Shown piece after piece: positions 8,238 to 17,606 of a DNA stretch of 64,000 nucleotides (positions are counted from its first letter, which is position 1; each line of letters starts with the position of its first letter). Below the pieces are notes generated by a model that saw nothing but the letters and a program-made list of their open reading frames with translations, did not search any database and was not told where the DNA came from. Origin of the DNA: Rhizobium sp. L51/94 (GTDB lineage: Bacteria > Pseudomonadota > Alphaproteobacteria > Rhizobiales > Rhizobiaceae). The translations under genes were made by a program, and so were the position numbers. The stretch lies in NCBI RefSeq assembly GCF_019355555.1, contig NZ_CP072141.1, positions 2,164,001 through 2,228,000 of the forward strand, given 5' to 3'.

Positions 8238-9763
8238 TCACCTTAGGGCGGTCCATGCCATGCCGGCGAGGGCGCAGGCTATCAGCGTCGCGACGACGGA
8301 AGCTCTGAAGCGGAAGATCGCGATGGCCGCTGCCAGCGACAATGCCATGGCGGGAATGGCTGCCGAGTCTAAAATCGGGATTTCGAGGCTGACAGGGCCG
8401 ATGGCTGCCGTACGGACCGCTCCGAAAAGCGTATGGATGGCAAACCAGATCGCCAGGTTGAGGATGACACCGACCACGGCAGCTGTTATCGCCGACATGG
8501 CGGCGGAAAGAGGGACATTGCTGCGCATGCGCTCGATGAACGGCGCACCGAGGAAGATCCAGAGAAAGCACGGCACGAAGGTTACCCACGTCGTCAGAAT
8601 GGCGGCCAGCGTTGCCGCGAGCATTGGGTTCAGGCTCCCCGGATTGCGCAGGGCGCCCATGAAGCCGACGAACTGCGTCACCATGATCAGCGGGCCCGGG
8701 GTCGTTTCGGCCATGCCGAGCCCGTCGAGCATTTCCCCAGGTTTCAGCCATCCATAGTGCTGCACGGCCTCCTGGGCCACATAGGCAAGCACCGCATAGG
8801 CGCCACCGAAGGTGACGACCGCCATCTTGCTGAAGAAGACGCCAATCTGGGTAAACACATTGTCCGCGCCCAAGAGGACATGAAGAAGGATCACCGGTCC
8901 GAGCCACAGGGTGAGAAAGACGATGGCTATTCGCAAGGACCAGCCGACGTCAGGACGCGCGTGCTCTGGGGTGTCCTCGCCAAGCGCGGAGTCTGCATCC
9001 GGCAGAACCCGCCCGGAGCCCGGTCGGTGGCCGCTATCGATCCGGAACCAGCCAAGTCCCGCCCGCGATCCGGCATAGCCAGCTAGACCGGCGGTAACGA
9101 TGATCAGCGGGAACGGCACATGGAATGCTGCGATCGCCACGAAGGCCGTGGCAGCGATGGCGATCATGGCGGGGTTCTTGAGCGCCCGTCCGCCAATCCG
9201 CAGGACTGCCTGCACGACCACCGCAAGAACCGCGGCCTTCAGGCCGAAGAACAGTCCTGCCACCATGCCGGCATCCCCGAAGGCGGCGTATAGATAGCTG
9301 AGGTCAAGGATTGCCACGAAACCGGGAAGTACGAACAGCGTGCCTGCGACAAGCCCGCCAGCCGTGCGGTGCAGGAGCCAGCCGAGATAGATCGCCAGCT
9401 GCTGGGCTTCCGGGCCAGGCAGCAGCATGCAGTAGTTCAAGGCATGCAGGAAGCGCGCTTCACCGACCCAGCGCTTCTCCTCGACGATAATTCGGTGCAT
9501 CAGCGCATCTGCCCGGCCGGGCCCCCGAAGCTCAGGGCGGCGATCCGAGCCCACACCAGCAGCGCCTCGCCAAAGGCAATGCCGTGCACTGGGCGACTGT
9601 CGGGAGCCTCGACTGCGACACGATCTGCCAAGGTTTTAACCCTTCCGGCAGCGTCTGGCGACAAAGTGGCCGGCGAGGCGGGACCCTTGTCTCTGCCTGA
9701 TGATCGAAATCTGTAGGGGTAACGGCATGACGCGTCCTGATGGGATGTGTTTGCCGTGGACAT
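8238..9763 (-). pseudogene. chrA: Chromate transporter ChrA, split by a one-base deletion
   Basis: ChrA exports chromate from the cytoplasm across the inner membrane. The large downstream frame (stop 8238) starts at the ALMHRIIVEEKRW block and carries the rest of a two-domain (about 12-helix) transporter, including MLLPGPEAQQLAIYLGW and in the second half FFSKMAVVTFGGAYAVL and GMAETTPGPLIMVTQF. The N-terminal helix IAFGEALLVWARIAALSFGGPAGQ is encoded just upstream in a different frame that stops after QMR at about 9500. Homologues read through as GGPAGQxALMHR, so one base is missing at 9504-9511 in the run CAGATGCGCTG. Either the gene is inactivated or the base was lost in sequencing. No chrB regulator is adjacent. 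Confidence 0.85.
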
Positions 9764-9930
9764 CGCTCCAGAGCACGCCGCGTTGCGTTACGCAGCCCGC
9801 TCATCAGTGGCAGCGGCACAGGGCGGCTGTCAAGCAGGTGACCGGCTCCAGGAGGCTGCCGCTTGCGTGTCACAGGCGACGGTGCGCCGCCTGTGACTTC
9901 AGTCCGAGACACAAAAATGCGCCCGAAAGC

Positions 9931-10887
9931 CTAGACCGTCATGATGACGCGACCGATGCGGCCGCGTTCTTCTGCCCGTCGGTGCGCTGCCGCTGCCTCG
10001 GAGAGGGGGAACGTGGCATCGATCGGGACATTGAGGGAACCGTCCTTGGCCATCGGGAACAGTTCCTCGATCAGCCTGCGTGCCTCGGGATCGGTCATTG
10101 CCGTACCGAGGAGGCAGCCGATGATGACGTGGCGGTGCATCAGGATCTGGCCCGCATCGATCATCGTGCTGCGGCCGCCGAAGACGCCGATCAACACAGC
10201 CTTGCCGCCGTCCTTCAACACCTTGAGAGAATCGACCAGTGCGTCGCCGCCGACATTGTCGATGATGAGATCGACCTCGTTGCCCCCGAGAAGCGCACGG
10301 ACCTGTTCGCTCGCCGGCTGGTCAGCGGTGACGATTGCGTCCGTGAGGCCATAGGCCTTGAGCTTTGCGAGGCTCTCTGCCTTGGTGCCGGTGCCGATTA
10401 CCCGTGCGCCGGCCTTGGCGGCAAGCTGGACGGCGGCAAGACCGACGCCGCCGCTGGCACCGAGGACGAGGACGGTTTGGCCGCTCTGCAAATCACCGAG
10501 CTTGAGCGCATAGGCCGCCGTGCCGGGGCCGACGGGAATGGCGGACGCCACGCCGATATCGAGGCCATCTGGAACGATGAAGCAATTTGCCGCCGTAACC
10601 GCGCGAAGAGTGGCATGCGATCCCTTCCATTGGAAAGTTGCAACGCGCTGCCCGACGGAGAGCCCTGTCACAGCCTTGCCAACCTGCAGGATCGTGCCTG
10701 CTGCCGCATAGCCGACCACTTCGTCGGCACCCTGGCGCGTCAGCGCCCGGTTGATCAGGTCGCCGCCCTCGATGCTGATAGCCTCGACGCGGATGAGCAC
10801 TTCGTCGTCGGCTGGAACAGGATCGGCAACCTCACCGTAATGAAAAACATCCGGGGTGCCTGGTTCGCTGTAGATTGCAGCTTTCAC
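9931..10887 (-). CDS. Zinc-free NAD(P)H quinone oxidoreductase-like (MDR family)
   Basis: A 318-residue medium-chain dehydrogenase/reductase. It has a GroES-like N-terminal half and a Rossmann half with the nucleotide-binding loop VLVLGASGGVGLAAVQLA at about 145-162. The catalytic and structural zinc cysteines of alcohol dehydrogenases are absent, which points to the quinone oxidoreductase/zeta-crystallin group using NADPH. GTG 10887 is selected because AAGGAG lies eight bases before it and the protein then begins with the typical VKAAIYSEPG strand; the open frame extends 22 codons further upstream. Substrate unknown. Confidence 0.85.
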   Translation of the reverse strand: MKAAIYSEPGTPDVFHYGEVADPVPADDEVLIRVEAISIEGGDLINRALTRQGADEVVGYAAAGTILQVGKAVTGLSVGQRVATFQWKGSHATLRAVTAANCFIVPDGLDIGVASAIPVGPGTAAYALKLGDLQSGQTVLVLGASGGVGLAAVQLAAKAGARVIGTGTKAESLAKLKAYGLTDAIVTADQPASEQVRALLGGNEVDLIIDNVGGDALVDSLKVLKDGGKAVLIGVFGGRSTMIDAGQILMHRHVIIGCLLGTAMTDPEARRLIEELFPMAKDGSLNVPIDATFPLSEAAAAHRRAEERGRIGRVIMTV

Positions 10888-11187
10888 TGGCTTTTCTCCT
10901 TGTGGGATAAGCCGCCATGGGGCGACAGACCGCGCAGATGTAGTGTGCCCCACACCGCAGACAAGCGCATGAGGACGTTAATGCGTAGCAGGACTAATGA
11001 TTTGAGTGGCTTCGTATCGAATGTAGAGGTGGGGAAGGGAGAAGCGACTGAGCTGTCTCTGATAGTTGCTGATTACTGCACAGCCTGAATTCAGGGTACA
11101 GGCAACTGTGAGTCATCCAAGAAGGGAACGTTGTTATAACGGAGTGCGGGGTCGGTAGCGTCGAGAGAGGCGACCGACCCCCGCGTG
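10888..11187. other. Gene-free stretch of 300 bases
   Basis: No credible coding sequence is seen. It holds the promoter region of the oxidoreductase (minus strand) and, at its right end, the hairpin that follows the 49-residue protein gene. Confidence 0.6.
11146..11184 (-). terminator. Hairpin downstream of the 49-residue membrane protein gene
   Basis: The arms GCGGGGTCGGT (11146-11156) and ACCGACCCCCGC (11173-11184) can pair across a 16-base loop directly after the stop at 11188. No T run follows, so it may be a 3-prime stabiliser rather than a strong terminator. Confidence 0.5.
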
Positions 11188-11337
11188 TCATTTCTGTTCG
11201 ACTGAAACGCCGTTCTTGCCGATGGTGAGTTCGACACCCTCGGGCTTCTGCTTTTCGTGATAGACATAGGCGCCAAGGCCGATGACGGCGACGATCAGTG
11301 CGCCGATAATGAGATAGAGCCCGTTGCTGCGATTCAA
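11188..11337 (-). CDS. 49-residue single-pass membrane protein (TTG start)
   Basis: A short gene beginning at TTG 11337 with a GGGGGA site six bases upstream. The translated protein starts MNRSNGLYLIIGALIVAVI, giving one membrane helix at about 7-24, followed by a Tyr/His/Lys linker and the ending PEGVELTIGKNGVSVEQK. The hydrophobic-then-beta-like EGVxLxIGKNGxSVE layout matches small rhizobial membrane proteins that I recall but cannot name. It is complete, has its own ribosome binding site and is followed by a hairpin. Function unknown. Confidence 0.65.
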   Translation of the reverse strand: MNRSNGLYLIIGALIVAVIGLGAYVYHEKQKPEGVELTIGKNGVSVEQK

Positions 11338-11445
11338 GATGTCCCCCTGAGCGTAATGCGGGGGCAGAATGCGCGACTGCCGCTTTTGTTCCGTGCGTCG
11401 CAGGATTTATTGCGCTGCCGGAGAAATTGTGTCGAAAGGATAAAT

Positions 11446-11736
11446 TCAGTCGTCGTTGGTGGAATTGAGGTTTTCGGGGCGTGTGCCCTCGTCGCCATGC
11501 GTGTGTTTCAGCCTCAGGCCGGCGCCGCCGCCATCCTGGCTACCATCGGCGAGAAACTGTATGCCGCTGGCCTCGAGCGCGGCGCGGATGGCCGAGACAG
11601 CGTGGCTGTTGGCGGGTTCAGTGCCGGTTTCGATGGCTTCGACCTCGGCTGAGCTGAGCCTGGCGGCGTCCGCCAGCTGTTGCAGGGAGAGGCCGGTCAT
11701 GGCGCGGGCGGCGCGGATTTGTGCTGCTGTGATCAT
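11446..11736 (-). CDS. Small XRE-type helix-turn-helix regulator
   Basis: A 96-residue protein with a Cro/CI-type helix-turn-helix at about 4-55: ITAAQIRAARAMTGLSLQQLADAA followed by LSSAEVEAIETG. The C-terminal third is a Gly/Asp-rich tail that looks unstructured. Its ATG overlaps the stop of the upstream glycosyltransferase as ATGA, so it is translationally coupled and lies at the distal end of the polysaccharide operon. It may autoregulate or report on that operon; the target is not visible. Confidence 0.82.
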   Translation of the reverse strand: MITAAQIRAARAMTGLSLQQLADAARLSSAEVEAIETGTEPANSHAVSAIRAALEASGIQFLADGSQDGGGAGLRLKHTHGDEGTRPENLNSTNDD

Positions 11737-12935
11737 GCCTTCAACTCTAGGGCATTCTCCGGCGTTCTCAAGAGGGTGGGCAGGCGATGGCCGAGCAATT
11801 CGAAATAGATTTCCTCGGTTTCGTCGGCCATGCCAGACAGCGTGTATCGGTTGCGGCGGCGCTGCGCCTCGGCGGTAAAGATCGTCCTGGTCTCCGGTTC
11901 CGCAGCGCTGAGCATCGCGGCTGCCAGCTCTTCCGGATCGTCGCTGTTGGCAATCCTGATGCCGTTGCGCCCGTCTTCGAGCACTGTGCTGACGCCGCCG
12001 ACGTCGGTCAGGATCAGGGGCTTGGCGCCCGATGCTGCTTCCAGCATGACGTATGACATGGCCTCGTAGCGGCTCGGCATGACGACGATATCGAAAGCGT
12101 CGATGGCGACTGGGCCGTGGATGCTGCTGTCGAGATGCGCACGGTCTCCGAGATTGGCGGCAGCCATGCGCTGTCTGACCTCCTGTTCGAGCTCGCCGCT
12201 GCCGATCATCAGCAGCCTGGCGGAAGGCAGCTGTTCTGCGACCTGCGCAAAGGCCGAGACCAGTCGTTCCGGCGCCTTCTGGGCGGAAAGCCTGCCGACG
12301 AAGCCGAAAAGTATATCGTCCGGAGAAATACCGAAGCGGGTGCGAATTGCCTCGCGTTCGCCGACCGGCGGTCGGGCGACGCCGTTGTAAACGACCCGCA
12401 GCCGGCGTCTCGGAATACCGATCGAGACGGCATGATCGTATTCGTCACGCGAGACGCAGATCACGCGGTCGGAAAAGAACGCGCCGAGAAGCCGCTCGAT
12501 GCTGCCGAAGACAAATCGCGGCTTTCCTCCGAGCGAGGGGTCCATCGTCCGGAAGGCGTGCGGTGTGTAGAGCACCGGCGTCTTCGACCAGGGGAGCCGC
12601 AGGCGCGCAAGAGCCCCGGCCTTCGAGCTGTGGCCATGGATCAGGTCGAATGGGCCATGCGTGGCGATTATCCGGCGGATTTCCAGCCAGGCGGTGAAGT
12701 CGGCCGGGCCGAGAGCCCGCTTCATGCCGACCGAATGCACGGCGGTAAGGCCCATGCCCTCGAGTTCCTCGACAAATTTCTGTTCGGCGCGCACCGGTGA
12801 ATAGATCGCCGTCACGGCGTGGCCACGGTGTTGCATGGCCCGGCAGAGGTCGAGGAAATGCCGGCCGGAGCCGCCGCCGCCGGGCTCGAGGATCTGCAGC
12901 ATCGACAGGTGCGTAGTCGCGGTGCTGGCGTTCAT
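11733..12935 (-). CDS. GT4 family glycosyltransferase
   Basis: A 400-residue GT-B-fold glycosyltransferase. The N-terminal acceptor domain has the glycine-rich LEPGGGGSGRHFLDL loop and HGHSSKAGALARL; the C-terminal donor domain has VVYNGV, FGFVGRLSAQKAPERLV and the E-x7-E region PSRYEAMSYVMLEAASGAKP, typical of retaining GT4 enzymes using nucleotide sugars. It should act on the cytoplasmic face in repeat-unit assembly. The start at 12935 is fixed by the ATGA overlap with the stop of the upstream polymerase gene; the gene after it starts by another ATGA overlap. Sugar specificity unknown. Confidence 0.9.
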   Translation of the reverse strand: MNASTATTHLSMLQILEPGGGGSGRHFLDLCRAMQHRGHAVTAIYSPVRAEQKFVEELEGMGLTAVHSVGMKRALGPADFTAWLEIRRIIATHGPFDLIHGHSSKAGALARLRLPWSKTPVLYTPHAFRTMDPSLGGKPRFVFGSIERLLGAFFSDRVICVSRDEYDHAVSIGIPRRRLRVVYNGVARPPVGEREAIRTRFGISPDDILFGFVGRLSAQKAPERLVSAFAQVAEQLPSARLLMIGSGELEQEVRQRMAAANLGDRAHLDSSIHGPVAIDAFDIVVMPSRYEAMSYVMLEAASGAKPLILTDVGGVSTVLEDGRNGIRIANSDDPEELAAAMLSAAEPETRTIFTAEAQRRRNRYTLSGMADETEEIYFELLGHRLPTLLRTPENALELKA

Positions 12936-14191
12936 GCCGCGATTTCTCCCCGGGCAAGCCGATGCTGGTGGCGAACTTCGAGCGCACCGCAGCCCCAAAC
13001 GATCCCGATCAGCATGTAGAGATGGCGCCAGTGATCCGTGTCGATGACGTTACCGATGCCGACGTGGCCGAGGACGACGATCCAGGCAATCATCAGGAAC
13101 GGCTGCCAGGGCCGTTCCTTCAACACGTTCTTGAAGCCGATATAGATGGTCCAGCAGATCATGCTCACCCAGCAGAAGAAACCGATCCAGCCGTAGGTCG
13201 TCAAAGTCTTCAGCCAGATATTATGTTCGTCCTCGCGGAACATTGTCGCAAACACCAGCGGCCCGATGCCGAGCGGGCGCTGCATCGACAGCAGGAAGCC
13301 GATACGATGGCGCTCGAAGCGCCCGAGGTGCCCTCCGTCATAGTCCTGCACCAGTTGGGTGCGGGTCGAGAACAGGTCGCTGACCTGGTGGAACTGCAGG
13401 GCGACCAGGAGGGCTGCGCCAAGCAGCAGGATTGCCGTCAGCGTCATGACCAGGATGCGCAGGCGAAACGTATTGCTGCGGTGCTTGAGCAGCATGAAGA
13501 ACACCAGCGCCACCGACGAGAAGGCGAACAGGCCCCAGGCGGCGCGCGAAAACGACAGGAAGATGCCGAGTGCGAGGATCGTCAGTCCGATTGCCTTCAG
13601 GGGCGCCTTACGGAGGTCGCCGATGATCACGCCATGGATGAGATACAGCGTCGGCGCCACCAGATAGGGGCCGAAGACATTCGGATCCTGGAAGGCCCCC
13701 ATCGCCCGGTCGTAGCGGGTGAACATTCCGGCGCCGGGGAAGGCATGGAAATAGCCGAGAATGCCGAGCAAGGCCGTGATGATGGCGGCAGCCACCCAGA
13801 CCTTGAACATCAGCTTCAGCACATTGCCGTTGTGCTCGATGATGGCGGCATAGAACACCGCGCTGAGAGCAAGAAAAGTGGAAACGGCGATATAGATCGG
13901 TGCGTCCATTTCGGCGCTGCCGAGATCGCGCATCTGCGTCATCGACAGCATCCCGCCGATGTTGAATGTCAGAAACAGCACGAGCAAAGGCGCCACGCTG
14001 CGCGAGATGCGCAGCCCGAGCATGAACCATAGGCCGATCAGCATCGCCAGCCACAGTTCGTACGGCGCCGGTTCTGCGACGACGAAGCCGGAGAGGAAGA
14101 CGCCGAACGCAACGCAGCCGGTGCCGATCAGCCGCAGCGCGGCGAGCTGCGGTTGGGTGACCTGCGGTGATGGGGTGGCGAACGTGCTCAT
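12932..14191 (-). CDS. O-antigen ligase / polysaccharide polymerase family membrane protein
   Basis: About 419 residues with some ten to eleven membrane helices. The Wzy/WaaL-type signature is in the loop MGAFQDPNVFGPYLV and in LFLSFSRAAWGLF, with a large periplasmic loop at about 265-310 containing GRFERHRIGFLLSMQRPLGIGP and EDEHNIWLKTL, where such enzymes keep their functional Arg and His. It most likely polymerises or ligates repeat units at the periplasmic face. ATG 14191 is used; a TTG at 14200 overlapping the preceding stop (TTGA) is the alternative and would add three residues. It sits between the initiating transferase and a GT4 gene. Confidence 0.85.
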   Translation of the reverse strand: MSTFATPSPQVTQPQLAALRLIGTGCVAFGVFLSGFVVAEPAPYELWLAMLIGLWFMLGLRISRSVAPLLVLFLTFNIGGMLSMTQMRDLGSAEMDAPIYIAVSTFLALSAVFYAAIIEHNGNVLKLMFKVWVAAAIITALLGILGYFHAFPGAGMFTRYDRAMGAFQDPNVFGPYLVAPTLYLIHGVIIGDLRKAPLKAIGLTILALGIFLSFSRAAWGLFAFSSVALVFFMLLKHRSNTFRLRILVMTLTAILLLGAALLVALQFHQVSDLFSTRTQLVQDYDGGHLGRFERHRIGFLLSMQRPLGIGPLVFATMFREDEHNIWLKTLTTYGWIGFFCWVSMICWTIYIGFKNVLKERPWQPFLMIAWIVVLGHVGIGNVIDTDHWRHLYMLIGIVWGCGALEVRHQHRLARGEIAA

Positions 14192-14196
14192 CGGGC

Positions 14197-15759
14197 TCAA
14201 TAGGCGTTTTCGGTGTTGAACAGGCGGATCGGTGTCAGGAAAAGGATCTTGAGATCGAATAGCAGCGACCAGTTCTCGATGTAATAGAGGTCGTAGGCCG
14301 TGCGGAATTTGATCTTGTCGTCATTGTCGATCTCGCCGCGCCAGCCGTTGATCTGCGCCCAGCCGGTAACGCCGGGCTTGACGCGGTGGCGGGCAAAATA
14401 GCCCTCGACGACATCGCCATAGGATCGGTCATGGCTGGCGGCGGCAACCGCATGGGGGCGTGGGCCGACCAGCGAAAGTGTGCCCAGCAGAACGTTGAAC
14501 AACTGTGGCAGTTCGTCGATGGACGACTTGCGGATGAAGCGGCCGACGCTGGTAACGCGCGGATCGCCCTTGGTGACGGCATTGCGGGCGGTGGGGTCGC
14601 TCATGTCGGTATACATGGAGCGGAACTTGAAGATCTTGATGATCTCGTTGTTGAAGCCGTGGCGCTTCTGCATGAAGAACACCGGGCCCTTGGAGTTTAG
14701 CTTAATGGCAATCGCCGCGCCGACCATTACCGGCCAGAGCAGCAGCAGTGCCAGGACGCTGAAAAACACGTCGAACACCCGCTTGGCGACCGAATCCCAG
14801 TCCGGGATCGGTTTGTTGAAAATATCGAGCATCGGCACAGAGCCGACATGCGAATAGGCGCGCGGCCGGAAGCGCAGCTTGTTGGCATGGGCGGCGAGCC
14901 GAATATCGACCGGAAGCACCCACACCTTCTTGAGAAGCTGTAGAATACGCTCCTCGGCAGATATCGGCAGGGCGATGATCAGCATGTCGATACGGGTAAC
15001 GCGGGCAAATTCCACGAGTTCTGCGACTGTACCGAGTTTCGGATAGCCGGCGACGACGACGGGCGATCGTCTTTCTCCCCGGTCATCGAAAATGCCGCAG
15101 ATGCGGATATCGTTGTCGACCTGATCCTCCAGCGCCCGGATCAGTTCCTTGGCAGGTTGACCTCCGCCGACGATGACCGCGCGACGTTCCATGATGCCGT
15201 TGCGCGCCCAGCGGCGAATGCCCCAGGCAAACAGCAGCCGCTCCGCAAACAGGAACGCCATGCCGATCAGGCACCAGCTCATGATCAGCCGCGGCGGGAA
15301 GGTCGGCAGCATCTTCAGTGCAATCGCAAACAGCGGCATTGCGACGAACGGCAGTGCCCAACCGAGAACAATGCGGCGGAGATGGCGCGTCGGCGCGCGC
15401 AGCACCGGTATCTGGTAGGTGTCGAAAACTTGCAGCGAGAGAATATTGATCCCGGCGACAAGCACCGTGATTGGGACCTGGATCAGCGCTTCATAGGTCG
15501 GACTGCCGAAACGCAGGTAAAGCAGCAGTAGTCCCAGCGCCAGCAACGACACGAACTCGAACAGCATGAACTGGCCGATGATGATCGACGGCGTGTAATT
15601 GCCTTCGCGAAACTGCTCGGCGATCTGCCGCGCAAACGGATTGAGCTTGACGGTGCCCTCGGCCTCGACCTTTTCGTCGGGACTGCGGGCACGGATTTCC
15701 GAGACGCTCTTGCGAATTTTGTCGAGGTCGAAGTCATCAGGCTTTTCGATATTCGTCAT
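14197..15759 (-). CDS. Polyprenyl-phosphate sugar-1-phosphate transferase (WbaP/WcaJ type)
   Basis: A 520-residue polyisoprenyl-phosphate hexose-1-phosphate transferase that starts repeat-unit synthesis on undecaprenyl phosphate. Four N-terminal membrane helices (about 60-190) are followed by a Rossmann-like domain (RAVIVGGGQPAKELI, about 200), a fifth hydrophobic segment (VFDVFFSVLALLLLWPVM) and the catalytic bacterial sugar transferase domain with IFKFRSMYTDM, SIDELPQLFNVL and LVGPRPH, then GVTGWAQINGWRGE. All catalytic-domain motifs appear intact. It resembles ExoY/PssA-like enzymes and, by location, the sugar transferase of the Agrobacterium upp cluster; that link is inference. The following polymerase gene overlaps or abuts its stop. 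Confidence 0.92.
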   Translation of the reverse strand: MTNIEKPDDFDLDKIRKSVSEIRARSPDEKVEAEGTVKLNPFARQIAEQFREGNYTPSIIIGQFMLFEFVSLLALGLLLLYLRFGSPTYEALIQVPITVLVAGINILSLQVFDTYQIPVLRAPTRHLRRIVLGWALPFVAMPLFAIALKMLPTFPPRLIMSWCLIGMAFLFAERLLFAWGIRRWARNGIMERRAVIVGGGQPAKELIRALEDQVDNDIRICGIFDDRGERRSPVVVAGYPKLGTVAELVEFARVTRIDMLIIALPISAEERILQLLKKVWVLPVDIRLAAHANKLRFRPRAYSHVGSVPMLDIFNKPIPDWDSVAKRVFDVFFSVLALLLLWPVMVGAAIAIKLNSKGPVFFMQKRHGFNNEIIKIFKFRSMYTDMSDPTARNAVTKGDPRVTSVGRFIRKSSIDELPQLFNVLLGTLSLVGPRPHAVAAASHDRSYGDVVEGYFARHRVKPGVTGWAQINGWRGEIDNDDKIKFRTAYDLYYIENWSLLFDLKILFLTPIRLFNTENAY

Positions 15760-15837
15760 CGCTCTCGATCCGTCTCACTGACGTATCAATTTCTATCGAA
15801 AGGCCCCTAAGGATGGCTTAGTAAGGTAGGTTAAATT

Positions 15838-16983
15838 TTAGGAACTGGCCTCTAGATCCAGTATATCTGTATACAGCTTCAGAACTTCGCCGGCCATAAC
15901 GGGCGCCGAAAATCTTTTGTGTATCATTTCAAGACCGGGCATGGCGCGGATACGCCAATCCGGTTCCGTGATCGAGGCGGCCATGATGCGCGCAAGGTCG
16001 GCGACGTTGCCGGCCTTGGCGAGACCCTCGCTGGTTGCGCCCAGCACCTCGGGAATTCCACCGACTGCCGATGCGATGACGCCCTTGCTGGCGGCCAGTG
16101 CCTCGAGCACGATATAGGGCATGGATTCGGCGCGGGAGGGAACGACGACGGTCTGCGACATCGACAGGGCGTCTTCGATGCGCATGGCGGGGAGAATGCC
16201 GACGCGCGGATAAAGTCCGCCCGCGACTATCATCCTCATGTATTTGTCCCGGTCCTGCCCATCGCCGATCAACAGCGCCGACAATGGCCGACCGACCAGC
16301 CTCTCGGTCTGCCCAAAGGCCTCTATAAACAGATCGGGACCCTTGAGGTCCCGAAGCATGCCGATATAGATGAAGTCGACGGAGTCCGATCGGGTTGGAA
16401 CAGTCCTGAAATCCCGCTCGTTGATGCCGTTGTAGACGAGCCTCGACATGGGGGAGGGAGGGCCGACCTTGGCCTCGTAGGCGTGTCTCTCGAAATCGCA
16501 GATGAAAATCAGCGCGTCCGTCAGGCGCTCCTGCAGGCGTTCCATCGTGAACACCGCGCGTCCCTTGAGAGACGCCTTTGAAAAATGCAGGCTGCCTCCA
16601 TGGGCGGTATAGACGCGGGCAACGCGATACTTGTTCACCCGCAACACTGTGCCGATGACGCGCGCCAGCATGCCGCCCTTGGCGCCATGTCCGTGCAACA
16701 CGTCCGGCCGCAAACTCTTGATCGTCCTGTAGCCCCGCCAAATCGCCGGCATGTCCGCGAAGCTCACCGAACGGTGGATCGGCATGCGCGTCAGGCCGAG
16801 TGCCAGGAACGGCTTTATTTCGTCAAACAGCGCATCCTCATGCGCTCCGCCGGTCAGGCTGTCGCAGACGATCCCGACGTGATGGCCGGCCCGGCTGTGC
16901 TGCTCGGCCAGATCGCGCACATGCCTGAAGATCCCGCCAACGGGCGACCTGAAGCAATGGATAATGCGCAAAGGCTTCGCCAT
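15838..16983 (-). CDS. GT4 family glycosyltransferase
   Basis: A 381-residue GT-B glycosyltransferase with the N-terminal HCFRSPVGGIFRHVRDLAEQH and HGHGAKGGMLARVI motifs and, in the donor half, LVYNGI, DFIYIGMLRDLKGPDLFIEAF and the PSRAESMPYIVLEALAASKGVIAS motif containing the paired glutamates. It is predicted to add a sugar to the lipid-linked repeat unit. It starts 7 bases after the stop of the Wza-like gene and precedes the sugar-phosphate transferase, so all five genes probably form one transcript. The closest-looking partner in this cluster is the other GT4 enzyme, but the two are clearly different proteins. Confidence 0.9.
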   Translation of the reverse strand: MAKPLRIIHCFRSPVGGIFRHVRDLAEQHSRAGHHVGIVCDSLTGGAHEDALFDEIKPFLALGLTRMPIHRSVSFADMPAIWRGYRTIKSLRPDVLHGHGAKGGMLARVIGTVLRVNKYRVARVYTAHGGSLHFSKASLKGRAVFTMERLQERLTDALIFICDFERHAYEAKVGPPSPMSRLVYNGINERDFRTVPTRSDSVDFIYIGMLRDLKGPDLFIEAFGQTERLVGRPLSALLIGDGQDRDKYMRMIVAGGLYPRVGILPAMRIEDALSMSQTVVVPSRAESMPYIVLEALAASKGVIASAVGGIPEVLGATSEGLAKAGNVADLARIMAASITEPDWRIRAMPGLEMIHKRFSAPVMAGEVLKLYTDILDLEASS

Positions 16984-16989
16984 TGATAA

Positions 16990-17565
16990 TCAGAACAGCC
17001 TTTCGCGGACGTAGATGGTGTCGCCTGCAAGCACCGCATCGGAAATTCCGACGCGCCCTGTCATCACGTGGCCGTTGATCTTGCGGGTCACGTCCGTATT
17101 GCCCTGGTAGGCGCGCGGCGTAAAGCCGCCAGCGGCTGCGACCGCGTTCTGGATCGTCATGCCCGGGACATAGGAGTATTGGCCGGGCTGGCCGACTTCG
17201 CCCATGACATAGATCGAGCGATAGCGGTCGATGTCGATGGAGACGTCCGGGTCGCGCAGGTAGCCCTGCTTCAGCTTCGACGCGATCTCGCCGGACAGTT
17301 GCTGCATCGTCTTGCCACGAGCGGTCACCTGGCCGATCAGTGGCACAGAGATATAACCGGCCTGATCTACCGTATAGGTATTCGTGAGAGCCTGCTGCTC
17401 GAAGACGGTCACACGCAGGCGGTCTCCGCTATCGAGCCGGTAGGGCTGGATAGTCGCGGCGCTGAACGCCTCCGGCGCCGGCTGATAGCTCACGCAGCCG
17501 CCAAGGGCGGTGCCGAGGACAACCATGCTCAGGACGACGACGATGTTACGCTTAGCGAAAGACAT
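16990..17565 (-). CDS. Wza/ExoF-like polysaccharide export lipoprotein
   Basis: A 191-residue outer-membrane-type polysaccharide export protein. A signal peptide ends in the lipobox L-G-G-C (Cys24). The Poly_export domain is marked by PYRLDSGDRLRVTVFEQ, then VDQAGYISVPLIGQV, KLKQGYLRDPDVSIDI and the SLBB-like IYVMGEVGQPGQY ending in GDTIYVRERLF. At this length it lacks the C-terminal barrel region of full-size Wza and is of the short OPX type common in rhizobia. ATG 17565 is chosen; a GTG at 17577 would add four residues. It is the first gene of the minus-strand operon and diverges from the GumC-type gene. Confidence 0.88.
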   Translation of the reverse strand: MSFAKRNIVVVLSMVVLGTALGGCVSYQPAPEAFSAATIQPYRLDSGDRLRVTVFEQQALTNTYTVDQAGYISVPLIGQVTARGKTMQQLSGEIASKLKQGYLRDPDVSIDIDRYRSIYVMGEVGQPGQYSYVPGMTIQNAVAAAGGFTPRAYQGNTDVTRKINGHVMTGRVGISDAVLAGDTIYVRERLF

Positions 17566-17606
17566 CCGCGTGCTCACAAAGGAATAAAATCATGAACCCG
17601 TTATCA

